This document shows positions 1 through 11,165 of a DNA stretch of 64,000 nt, piece by piece (position 1 is the stretch's first letter; each line of letters starts with the position of its first letter). The DNA is from Rhipidocladum racemiflorum (lineage: Eukaryota; Streptophyta; Magnoliopsida; Poales; Poaceae), in the NCBI GenBank assembly GCA_036346355.1, contig CM070569.1, positions 62,706,561-62,770,560 of the forward strand, written 5' to 3'. A program made the position numbers and the translations under genes. The notes under the pieces are model-generated. The model saw nothing but the letters and a program-made list of their open reading frames with translations. It ran no database searches and was not told the DNA's origin.

Positions 1-568
1 TCAAGCTCCCGGATGGGGTTGATGGTGAGGGCTAGCGCACAGAGGGGAGCGGCATCACCGGCCGTGCTTGGCCAATCGGTGGCGGAGGGAGCGTTGGTAC
101 GGAGTGGCGGCGGGCGGCGAAGATGGTAGCGGCGATTATTGAAGACCGCGTGATGGAACGGTGAGTTCGGGCACGAAGATGGAGTGCTGTGGTCGTGGGG
201 AAGGAGACTTGCGGGTTGTAGACGCCGGTTAGATTGCTCATTCGTGGACGGTTATACCAAATTAGCCAGAGAAGATCGTCCAAAAAAAAATGGAAATTTT
301 CATTTGGTAAAAGATGAAAGCAATTTTATAAGTATCGACGTGTACAGCTAAAAAAAATTTTCTGGCCAAATGCAATTTTTTTCACTAGTAGTTATCTGTA
401 TTACTGATAAATTTGTTGTCTTCTAAAAATAAAAATTTGTTCTGGTCAAATGCATTTTTTTCACTTCTAATTGTTTGTGTTACTAATAAATTTCCTGTCT
501 GTGCTAAATTAATAAAAATTTCATATGCTACATTAACCCATGATTTTAGGTTCGAATCAGATAGATGC
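1..568. other. Upstream region without a recognised gene
   Basis: No recognisable gene. The first 280 bases are GC-rich and the rest is A+T-rich. A minus-strand frame at 32-283 has no ATG start and no recognised domain. Positions 350-501 hold an imperfect tandem duplication with an offset of about 80 bases: the block around TCTGGCCAAATGC (361-373) recurs as TCTGGTCAAATGC (441-453), and both are followed by T-rich DNA and a TTACTRATAAATTT stretch. The open frame of the next gene extends back to 413 without an ATG. Confidence 0.5.
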
Positions 569-3523
569 ATGGATTTCGCTTGTGCAACAGAAACTCTTTG
601 TGAACTCATAAATCATTTGAGCAACGCCCAAATTGATGTTCTCAAAACTCTAGGTTTGGAGTGCATAATTAAAATGAAAGAAATTCAACTATGCCCATCA
701 TTGTTAAAATATATTATTGGTAACTATAACATAGCAAATGGAACATTCAAAATTGGAGGTAAATGTTTAGAAATAACGAACCGGGACATATATTGCATTT
801 TAGGTCTACCCTACACGGGAACTATAGTGCGGAGTATTGAACCATTGCCCACTAATAATTCATTGGTCGAGAGATATACAGATAAGAAGAGCAAGAAAAT
901 ATTGATAAAGAATCTAGTGAAGGAAATTCGAAAAAGTAAGGATGCAAATGAACATTTTATTAGGATCTTTGTTCTAATATTGATGGGAACAGTGTTAGCA
1001 CCTACTTCCCGTGAGGAAGTGCCTACATCGTATTTGAGTCTATTGCAAAATATAAAAGAAATAAAGGACATTAATTGGAACGAGTTCACATTGAGGTTTC
1101 TAATGGACAACATCAAAAGCGTGGCCAGTGCATGTGGAGTGAGCATATATGGCCATAGGAAATGGCCAAAAGGAAATTTAATGCTTTTGCAAGTGAGTCC
1201 CACCTGACTTGTGCATAAATTATATTAAAGGGAAACATCTTCAAATTATTTTATGTTATGTATATATTGTGTAGATATGGTATTGGGAGCACGTCCGCAC
1301 TATAGATTCAGATTTAATCTATAGCGCATCGATGTTTCCCTTGATGGCGCGTTGGGACAAAGAGTTAGCTTTTAGAAGAGATGAGTATGACATGACCAAA
1401 GGATACGGTGTTGGGAAGGTATTGCATTGACTGACACGGAAATTTTATGTATGTCAAATGAACCATGCATTGCTATGTTAGCATGAATAACCGTAACTTA
1501 ATGCCTTACAAATTTTTGCAGGTCATAATGGATATCCCATGCGATGTTGATGGAGACAAAAAACAGCAAACATCATCGAGAGCAGTACAACTAATATTTT
1601 TCATTTGTAATACTTTTTTAGGTCTAAATCATAAAAGTTAATTAATCTTTTGTAGAAGGGGCACTCAAGACACATACTTGATGAAATTTTAAGAGTGGTG
1701 CAAGCAATTGAAGTCAAGGTTGATGATGCCATTGTTAGAATTTCAGCCTTGGAGAGAACAATCAATCTACATGCTACAAATGCGGAGGTAAAATCATTGT
1801 GAAATGATATCTACAATTGTACACATTTGTACTCTTTTTAAAGTATATCTATTTCGCAATCAGGATATTGTAAATAATGACATGCCCAATGATTCACCCT
1901 CGTCTACCAATAAGGAAAGTGCACACAACATGAGTCATATTGAAGAGATTGTTAGGAATGGTTCATGTGAGTCAAATCCTTTTGTCGAGCCAAAAAGTGG
2001 AGTGAACACGACGACACAGGATGTGAAGCTACAAAAAAACCATGAAATTATTGATATATCAACTTCATCATCTATGAATGATGCTGCAGATCTTACAATT
2101 GCACACAGAGTCAAAGATGGAGCTAGGGTTAGGAAAGCAAATCCTAAGTTTAGATCACCCGTGAAATTCATCAATAAGACATATTCAAGAATCAAGAAGG
2201 CAATTGACACCCACAAGAATGATGGTAACACTTTTTTTAATCATTATTAATGTTCTATATATAATTATTTTGATACTCTCCTGATTATTTTTTCGAATAA
2301 CTAAGTATATCATATTTGTATTCTAGGAGTGGACGCTCAAGAAATAGTTTCAATTGAGTACGTGAAGCAGTATTTATATTCGAGTCCGAACACCATCCTA
2401 GTTGACTTGAGGAATGGCAATGATTTCAGCGCGAAGGATTTAAAATGCCTTACAATCTCAACGTCCAAAGATGGTGAAGATAAATATCTGGGAGATAAGG
2501 TAAGTCACTTCAAATTTGTTTTATTGCAAAATTAGACTAATATTAGTCTATAATATGTGGTAGTCATATTTAACATCATCAATTGTGCAGCATATGGAAG
2601 GTTATATTAGATTAATTATGGATCGTCACATGGAGGAAGTCTTAGATAAAATTTTTTTTGTGTTTGGTTCGCTCTTTCATCGATGGGTACAATCTATTAG
2701 CGAAGACCGCTACATCAATCGGAAGGGCCAACTTGACTATTTAGTAGGTCAAGCACAAGACCTAACAGAGAATCACTTGGTAAAATAGGAAGCATTTACT
2801 GTATATTTGTATTAACATCATTACATATTTTAACCACAAATTATTATAGGTTTATATTCCGTTGTTGGTCATGAGGCATTGGATCCTTCTAGTCGTGAAC
2901 AATACGAAGAAGGAGTTCCAAATATTGGATTCTTTGTGGGACCTTCAGACGTACAGAAAACACATTGATACAGTGGTTAGCCAATTATTTCCTTTTTTTA
3001 TGCAATTTATTTGTTTAATCCAACAATGATGAATTTAACAATGTTTTGCACAACGCAGATAAATGGAATTAAAAAGTTGCTAGCCATAGCGAGAAGTAAG
3101 GGGGTGAACATGGCGGATGTGAACAATTGGAAGATCAAGCAAATTCATGATGTCCCTAAGCAACTTGACGGGTATGTTCTATTATCGTTTGTGTATTACT
3201 TATTTTCTATACTAACAAGTACCAAACCATTATTGTAGGAGTTCTTGTGGCCTATATGTACTAAAGTATATAGAGCTGTGGAATGGATCAATTTTGACAA
3301 CAAAGTTCACACAGGTTCGAATATAATAACCAATATATTAGTGGTTTTTAATTTATAATTGTACCTAATTTGGTTTTATTTGAATAATGAACCATTATTC
3401 GCTTCTATGCAGGATGACATACATTCTTTCAGAAGAAAAATGCTCATAGAGTTAATATTCTGTGCACAGAATCGCATAGAATACATCAAGAAGGAAATCA
3501 ATCAATTGATAGCTGGAATATAA
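569..3523 (+). CDS. Plant mobile domain-like / Ulp1-like cysteine protease, 11 exons
   Basis: Exons: 569-1192, 1275-1418, 1522-1584, 1656-1787, 1864-2224, 2327-2499, 2591-2779, 2850-2975, 3059-3171, 3239-3314, 3413-3523. All introns are GT-AG and all exons stay in phase, giving 703 residues. The first half resembles the plant mobile domain (ILGLP near the end of its core, then WYWEH at the start of exon 2). The C-terminus is a C48 (Ulp1/SENP-like) protease: HW with His572, LDSL with Asp589, and SCGLY with Cys645. Gln639 lies six residues before the cysteine, the spacing of the oxyanion glutamine in Ulp1. The family cleaves SUMO-like conjugates, but many plant copies travel in Mutator-like (Kaonashi-type) elements and their substrate is unknown. 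ATG 569 is the first ATG in the open frame; an upstream exon is possible because an AG lies at 548-549. Whether this is a host gene or transposon cargo is open. Confidence 0.82.
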
Positions 3524-4489
3524 ATCAAAGTTCAGTTCTGTCACGCCAACGCATTGGATGTGAATTGTATTGGGTAAACCTATGTGTTTTGCGATTGGTT
3601 GTGCATTGTATCAGCAGACACCAATCTATATTATTGCCAGAACAAGGAAGACGTAGAGGTTAGGCTGCCACTTGAACAATATATCAGTTTTCGTCCAACA
3701 TTTGCTTATGTATAACTACGTCAATAAGCGCGGCGCACGCGCGTGAATGAAAAAAGGACCAACATTTTTTTTCGGAGAAAAAATAGACTGCGATGTATTT
3801 TTTAAAAATTTGGAGTCTCTTTTCGAGCGCCCTTTTTGAATAAAATATTTTTAGGGAAAAATGGACATGGCGATAAAATAGACCAAGGTGTGATGGAATT
3901 TGCCGTATGGAATTACATGGTGTAATGGCTGCGGTGGCCAGCTTTAACATGGGAGAGGACATGCAGGCAAAACAGAGAGCAGCTCAGTTCAGCGAGTTAT
4001 TGTTTTCTCTAATCCTGTGGAGTGCTTTTGTTACTGTGTGGGGACAGCACCATTGCAAATCGTATTTCACCTCTCTTCTACTAATATTGGCAACCTTTTT
4101 TTTAAAAAAAAATTCAAGCGTGATTATACTCAACATTCACTGACAACATGATTCTCAAACATGACATTCACTTGAACAATTCACTGACAACATTCACGTG
4201 AACAAGCATCATATTAGTTTCCGTCCAGTCCAGCGACACAAGCACCTGGTAGATGCATCAATTCACATGCATGCTTGGGCATCCGAGAACTCACCTGGTA
4301 GATGCATCAAATCACTGACTTGTGCATGATTAACAGGTGTGATACAACTAAAAATGCAAAACTTTTGTTATAGAGCCACATAAATGCATAATGGCCAATA
4401 TTGAAGACCAATAAATCAGGCATTACAAAGTGTAGATAATAAATACAATAGAAGTTCTACTATGCTCTTCAAAAAAAAGAACTGCTGTC
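3524..4489. other. Spacer downstream of the Ulp1-like gene
   Basis: No gene recognised. The stretch is A+T-rich with short direct repeats: CACCTGGTAGATGCATCAA occurs twice between about 4240 and 4310, and variants of CACTGACAACAT recur at 4135-4195. A plus-strand frame near 3907-4143 has no recognised domain. I saw no terminal inverted repeat pairing this stretch with the region left of the Ulp1-like gene. Confidence 0.4.
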
Positions 4490-4655
4490 ACATTCCTCCA
4501 GCAGCTCCTTTATGTCCTTTGCCCTATGTTAGCTCTTGCAGCACCTAACTGGACTCCACAAACCCTTTGAGCGAACTTTACAGTGCTTATATTTTCTGAA
4601 TATGACTCAACATCGGGATTTATTTGAACAAACATTAGCGTCTTTTCCTGTCCAC
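4490..4655 (-). pseudogene. Kinesin motor-domain fragment (one exon)
   Basis: Read on the minus strand from 4655, just after a TTGCAG acceptor, the frame gives residues ending the kinesin motor: KTLMFVQINPD, then STVKFAQRV and GAARAN. These match the last beta strand and helix of the motor, most like plant kinesin-14. The frame stops at 4512-4510. A shift of one frame just before the stop would restore AKDIKELLEE, the expected neck-side continuation, so a frameshift ended the reading. No other motor exon (P-loop, SSRSH, LAGSE) is visible nearby. It is therefore an isolated captured or decayed exon with no motor function expected. It lies between a Ulp1-like gene and a FAR1-like gene, two families linked to Mutator-like elements. 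Confidence 0.72.
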
Positions 4656-5772
4656 CTGCAAGAAAAATATTTTAAAGGAATAAATAAAGCTATCTCCATA
4701 TATATCTGCAAGCTTGTAATGAGACAGACAAGTGCCATTATATATTGTATGGAAATGTCAGATCACCATTGCCCATGTTAAAATTTATAGATAGAAATCT
4801 CCTTGATGCTACAACTTGTATGAGCAACTGCTGATTCTAGCTATCATATACTTATAAATCAAATCAACCAATATCATAGCAATCAATTTTATACTATGTC
4901 CCAACTCATAAATTAGTGGCCATTTCACACGAGTGCCTTGACTCTCAAATCTAGCATGCCTTCCCCGTATTCAGATGTTCTATAAATTGATTGGAGAAAA
5001 TAACATCTTCCTATGCCCACAAGTTGGCTGCTGAACAGGTTAACTAAATCAAGTAAAGCTCATCGTAGAGTTACAAAACTAAATTACTTCCACTTTCTAG
5101 TTCTAACCCGAACAAAAAATGCAACCAGTCAATGATACCCAATAGCTGCCAGCAAAGCAAACTCAGAAACAAAGGGGCCTGATTTGTATTAAGGGCAAAC
5201 AGCTACTAAAGATGAATAAAACTGCACACAACAATTTCAAGAACACGCATATAATGTCAGACATCCCAGAGATGAATATATGAATCAACCAATGAACCTA
5301 TGCTGTTGCGAGTAAGTATGGGAAGGGGCGGACGACGTACAGCTCCCCTGTTATATTAGTACAGACCAACAAATAAACATTTGATTACCTAAAGAGCTTT
5401 GAAGAACTTGTGTTAGTTTGCTGTTTCTGGATGGCACATAATTCCAAATGTTTATTTATAATTCCAAATGTTTATTTATATCAAGAAAAGTATTGTCATT
5501 CCTTTACAACTTTATTTATATCAAGGAAAGTACTGTCGTTCCAATATACTTGCCAAAAGACCTAATAGATGGCAAAGGTGCGAAGATGATCCTAGGAAAC
5601 TTTACCCAAAACTCGTGTTTCTGAGTAGTTCTCCTTTATTATCATTATCTTCTTATAGTAGTTCATTCTCTTGAAGAGCCTGCATTGCTGCAAATAAACA
5701 AAATTACTATTGTTATTCACCAATCATACACGCAAAGGTTCTTATCAATCAAATTGAAATTTCAACTACAAC
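4656..5772. other. Spacer, 3' side of the FAR1-like gene
   Basis: No gene recognised on either strand. At 5441-5480 a 20-base unit (ATTCCAAATGTTTATTTATA) is repeated twice perfectly, and its tail recurs near 5511 with the following bases partly conserved. Part of this stretch is probably the 3' untranslated region of the minus-strand gene that ends at 5773. Confidence 0.4.
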
Positions 5773-8700
5773 TTACTTTCCTTGCATTACCAAGGGGCAT
5801 TTGCGAATGTCATGGCCTGGTTGCCGACATGCACCACATAACCTTGACCGATGCTCATCAAAAGATCTTATTCTTCTAGGTGCACCCTTGGTTGCTGCAC
5901 ATGTGGGATCAAGAACTGAACCTTTAGGCATAGAAGATGACTGATCATTCTCACCAACATGTGTGTCCATGACATTGGCTGGATTAGAAGAACTTTTCTT
6001 TTTTGACAGCTCATTAACAATATATTCCTTCAGCTCCTCAAACTCATCATGACTATTGGATGCCAAGCCAAACAGTTCAGACCCTAAGGTGCTCAATTCA
6101 TAATAACGCACTTGCTTCTCTGACCAAACATGCAAATCACTTTTCCTAACAGAAGGAAGACCACCTTTCGCATTCTTGGAGAGTCGTTGCAGCACAATAC
6201 AACTTGGTATGACCTTCATATCCAAATACTTCAACACACAAAGAATATGTCTGCAAGGGATCCCATCGCGCTCCATCTTTCGACAGCTGCACCTTATAAC
6301 AGAATTCGGGCTAAGAAAATAGTCAACACAAAATGCCTGTCCATCTTTCTCCTTCGAAGTAACCATGTACCTATCTGTACCATCAAGTACCACCACATCA
6401 ACAACAAAACTATCTACCTTTTGTAGCTCTTTTTGCAATAGATCAAAATTTGAAGATGTGAAAAGATGTCCAGCGGCCTCTTCAAGTTCTCTACAGTCTG
6501 TAACAACAACTGGCCAAGTTTGTGATGCTTTACAATCAAACTCAGCTTCTCTTTGACGCATGCCGGAAATGCAAACCTCGTAGTGTTCAATCAAATCAAC
6601 CAAAGACATGAAATAGTTTAGATGCCTGTGAAGACGGGAATTTAGACTCTCACTCCGTTGGTTAGTTCTCATGCCTAGAAAATACTTGTCAGACAAAAAA
6701 GCAGAAGCCCACAACCTCCGCTTTCTATACATTCTGTTCAACCAATCCCAGTTCCTACTTGTTTGGAACTTGGAAAGAAACTCATTCCAATTTTCCTCAA
6801 AGTCAGTAGGTGAACAAGCATCATATATAAATGACCTAAATATGCTGAGGCATGTGTGATGAAGATGTTTTTTTAAACCTTTTTCGATATGCCAAGAGCA
6901 TACACGATGATTAATTTCTGGGAGCAATTGACGGATAGCTTTCATCATTGCATTATCACTGTCTGTTATTATAGACCTTGGCTTCTGTTGACACATTGCC
7001 CTCAAAAACACACCAAGCAACCAAATATAAGATTGTACACACTCATCAGATACAATACCACAGGCAAAAATTGTAGTCTGACGATGGTGGTTCAGTCCTA
7101 CAAATGGAATAAAAGGCATGCTATATCTGTTCATCCGATATGTGCTATCGAATACAACAACATCACCAAATGATTGATAGTCCATGCGGGATTGAGAGTC
7201 GCACCAAAAAAGATTTTTTAGATGGTCGTCAGCATCAACTTGGTACTCATAAAAGAAATCGGGATCCTTGTCCCGCCTAGATTTCATAATTTCAAGAGCA
7301 GCATTTGCATCACCGTCCACAATTCTTGACCTCTTATATCTGGATGAGAAATTATATATGTCCTTCTTAACAAATCCAACCTTATCATATCCCCCATACT
7401 TACACTCCATAACATTCATTATGACATGCTTTCGAATGCCCATCGATTCCATTGATGTTATTTCAGATTTCTGATGTTCCTTTATTTTCCTGTGAGATCG
7501 AAGGAAAGGAGTTTCATCTGGAGATGTCAAAGCGTGGTTATGCACATCAACAAAATCATCCACAAACCAAACTCCATGCTCCTTATCAAGCCTGATGCTG
7601 AGTTGAGCCATACAATTACGTCGACTATGTGCTCTTTCCCTCCTTACCCGACCATTTATGTTACTCAATTTTGCATCCCGTATCCCGTGCTTAGAGCAAA
7701 CATAACGTCTATAGAAAATAACTCCAACTTTATTTTCACGTCTGACGATATTCTTCCTAACACTGAAACCTTTCTTTCTAGCATAATTATTGTAAAACAT
7801 GTAACAATCGTCTTCACTTTGAAAAGTCATCCTAGCTATATTATGATACTCATCTAGAGCTGCATTATTTTCCTCCAAGTTGCAAAAGATATCATGACTT
7901 CTTGTAGAATCACGAGACTCCCGAACATTGTTGCTTTCCTATTATTAACAAAAAAAAAGACCCCGTACACTGTTACAAGTTTTAGAATGAAAATTGGAAA
8001 TAGATATAGATGAAGTAGAAGAGCATGAGTTGGTTCTATCCCATTTCAGAAAAATAATGCAGTTTACTTTCTTACAAAAAGGCCACTACAATTGGAGCAT
8101 GTCTTTGCTACATGTAGATGCTACATAACAATTCTTGAACCCCACCCCTCCTCTTCTTGTATACACATGGTTAGACATCACAGCACTAATATACATTTCT
8201 AATTGCTCAATAACAATATAGGTACATGGAAAATAAAGAGAAACTAACAAACAATTGGAACAATTTGAAACTAATCCTATTTTACTTGTATATTTGCTAA
8301 CCTATGATAGCACTAGTCTAAAGAATCGAAGTTGTTCCATCAAAACAAGTAATTCATACCACAAATTAGTACAGACAATGTTGCTACATAATTCTAGCAA
8401 CAATGAAGTAATCACTACCGGCTTTCCACATGCCATATGGTTATAGTTCAAAACAATATATTCCTTCTAAAAACATGAATACAATATATTGTATATGCCA
8501 ATTTCGGAGCATAAAAAACTAACCTCCATATGCCTGTTGTTGTACTCACTACTGCATCCATCTTCAATGAAACACTTGTGTTTCTTACTCGGACCGAAGG
8601 CATCATCTGAGTTTGATAAACTGCCGGTGAATGAGTCATATGAAGTACAATCACCACATTCACTATCATCTTCGACACTCGTGCTAAGAAATTCGTCCAT
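5773..8700 (-). CDS. FAR1/FRS-family protein (domesticated MULE transposase)
   Basis: Two exons on the minus strand: 8700-8524 (59 codons from ATG at 8700-8698) and 7938-5773, joined across a GT-AG intron in phase 0, giving 780 residues, a usual FRS length. Order of parts: acidic N-terminus; FAR1-type WRKY-like zinc-binding region at about 98-195, ending in the HNH motif; MULE transposase-like domain at about 315-480 with Asp323 (VFDSTY) and Asp385 (ITDSD); SWIM zinc finger at about 609-628 (CSC...CRH); and a C-terminal CCHC knuckle, CGACRQPGHDIRKC (760-773). FAR1/FRS proteins are nuclear transcription regulators, best known in phytochrome A signalling in Arabidopsis. No frameshift or internal stop is seen. 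It could also be the transposase of a Mutator-like element, but no flanking terminal inverted repeat was found and the FRS-like layout favours a host gene. Confidence 0.88.
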
Positions 8701-10300
8701 CCTATCAAATAAACATGTCACAATTTTCAATCATACTAATATCTCTCTCATTAGGATCATGTACTTCTTCTCTGAATTGTAAAGTCTCAAGGGCACAACA
8801 GTGTGCTCCTTCATGTTGTAAAAGAAGCAATAAGAGGACTGTACAGGAATGATTGTCACATACGATGTTTTCTTTTCCTTCTATTCATTGTATATATCTC
8901 TAAAGGGTATTTAGTGATCATGGTGCTAGAATAATGCACAAATATTTCTAACATTTATAAAAAGAATTTGATATTTTCAAGGTTTCATAGAGACCTTCAT
9001 GTCTCATTATTTTGTACTTGAGGTCTTGTTACTTCTCATTAAAAAACATTTTGACAATTTTTCTGCTCTGTGTAGTTAAGCTACAAGCTAAGTCTCAGAG
9101 TTGAAGACAAATTTGCAGATTGTGGAGAAAAAACTCAGGACAGCAAAATAGCATATGAAGCATAACCTCGTAATATCAGCATATGTTACGTCTGGATTTT
9201 GGGAACTGCCTTTTTCACATTCTCTCTATTCATACTGCTTGCCTGACCTTTGAATTGGGAGAGGGCTGCTTGTGATTGTCTGTAAACGAAAATAAGCTTT
9301 CAATGAGCCACTGCATTGTCCATAAGATTGAAGCATACAGAAAAGGACTTTCTCAATATAAACATCTAGCAGCAGAACAAGAAGCAGAACAGGAAAAAAA
9401 CATTCAAGATAACTTCAGGAAATCTAATTTCATATGCACCTTGTGTTTTCTGCAAGCAGAGGTGGGCAAACAGATTCAAAATAGCATTATAGTTTTCAGC
9501 GTAGTAAGAGAGAAAATTAAGCATGACTCGGGCTATAAGTATCTCACCTTCCACCTTTCATCCGAGCATAAGAGATATTGTTTGCAACAAGGGAGTGCTC
9601 TAATACATCAAGAACATCATTCTAACTAGAATAAACAAGTAAATTGGCTGCTCCATCAATTGAAGTGATCCTCAAAATCCTTCTTGTCACAGCTTCAATC
9701 TTAATTCGAACAAAAAAGGATTTCCTGAGCTATTGCACCCAACTTGAACACAGAATTACTTATTAAACAATACTGAGTTGATAGAGTTTGGCAAAGTACA
9801 TGGCATATAAGTTCTCTTCGTATAGTTCATTTAACTGCAGATGCATTCACTTTGCAACAAACGTCCTCTCCGAGCACAAAAATAGAAGCGCATCCAAGCA
9901 ACGACATTTATAAAAACTGACAATATAGACAATTTTGTCCACCATTTCAGTTGCATCTATTGCAGAACTAATCCCGAAGTTGGGCAAGTATCAAACAACT
10001 CAGTTTGACAGGAAGTATAGAAAAAGGTTACTTCTTGCTGAACAGAACAGTAACTCACGCCTTCCATGTTAAATCAGTACAAACAGAGTAACATACAACT
10101 AAACAAAGTTAACACACAATTTCTACTTCCAAAATCTAGTGTGGAAAATTGCAGTTCAATAAGCAGTAATAACATATCTGAAACACAGAAGAGGTATACA
10201 ACAGTCAGAAGTAACAACGGGGAATTCAAGCATTTGTATCTTCACATGGCATTTTAACAATTAGGGAATAAGAGAAATGATTCCACCAACCATATGAAAA
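8701..10300. other. A+T-rich stretch 5' of the FAR1-like gene
   Basis: No coding exon recognised. Short plus-strand frames (for example 9276-9629) have no ATG-led domain and no similarity I recognise. The stretch lies between the FAR1-like start codon and the GC-rich block at 10310-10870, so it may contain introns of a long 5' untranslated region. This is an inference from position only. Confidence 0.35.
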
Positions 10301-10309
10301 GGCTAATGT

Positions 10310-10870
10310 CGACCGAAGCTGCTGCAGCTATGGATTCTAGGTTGACCGACCTGACAGCAGCTGACTCTAGTGAGGATCTACAGATAAGTCTCCAACGCAG
10401 CCAAGGTGGTCATGCAGCCATCGACGGGGAGGCAGAGGTCGAAGCGATTTCGTAGGCGGAGGTGGCAGCGAACGGTTAGGAGAGAAGAGGATCGACGGGG
10501 AGGCGGATTGTGGCTAGGTTAGGGCGTCGGGCTGGATTGGAGGAGGAGGAGGAGCCGAGCGACGGGAGGTGGAGGACGATGCGAGCGACGGGAGGCGAGG
10601 AGGCGAGCGACGGGGAGGCAGAGGTCGAGGCGGTTTCGTCGGCGGAGGATTGACAGGAGCGGTTGCGATGGAAGGGGAACGAAGGGGCGAGGCACGGTTT
10701 GTCCGCCGGCGCTGGAGGCGTGGACGCGGGAGGAGGAGGTGGCGAGTGATGGGAGGCGGAGGCGAGCGATGGGAGGCGGAGGTGATGTCGTGGGGCGGAG
10801 GATGAGGCGAGCTACGGAGTCGGGGGAATGACGATAGCGGTTACGAGAAAGGGGATCGAAGGGTACGGCC
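10310..10870 (-). promoter_or_regulatory. GC-rich leader/promoter candidate for the FAR1-like gene
   Basis: Base composition changes sharply to purine-rich GGAGGCGAGCGACGG repeats (CT-rich on the minus strand), as in many grass 5' leaders. An imperfect duplication is visible: GACGGGGAGGCAGAGGTCGA with its downstream context at 10423-10465 and again at 10607-10648. On the minus strand CCCTAACCTAGCC (10517-10529) resembles the pyrimidine-rich start of leaders. No TATA box is certain. The plus-strand frame 10569-10805 is a composition artefact. Confidence 0.35.
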
Positions 10871-11165
10871 GCGCGATTGGGTCAGGGCCTCGGGCTGGCC
10901 ACGGGCCCTAAACGAAAAACAGTGGGACTAAATTACCCTTGCTTTAATTAGTGGGATTGCTTTTAGATTAGTGCAGTTTTTTTTCTGGAAGAGCATAGAA
11001 GCACTTCTCCAAACTGAAAATGTCACGAGTAAGAAAAAAAGATGGTCATGTTCCAAGGTGATACTCATAATTGGTAGATCCTAGATAAGGTTCAGCATAT
11101 TGGCATCATCCCATACTTTTTAAGGTGATCGGCCGATGGAAATCAGAGCACTCTACGAAGCAAAA

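Noticed and set aside
280..3800. Terminal inverted repeats around the Ulp1-like gene
   Set aside because: A-rich and T-rich stretches near both sides looked complementary, but no extended inverted match or direct duplication could be confirmed by eye.
10569..10805. Gly/Arg-rich plus-strand frame
   Set aside because: It arises from the purine-rich leader repeats; there is no domain and the neighbouring gene is on the other strand.
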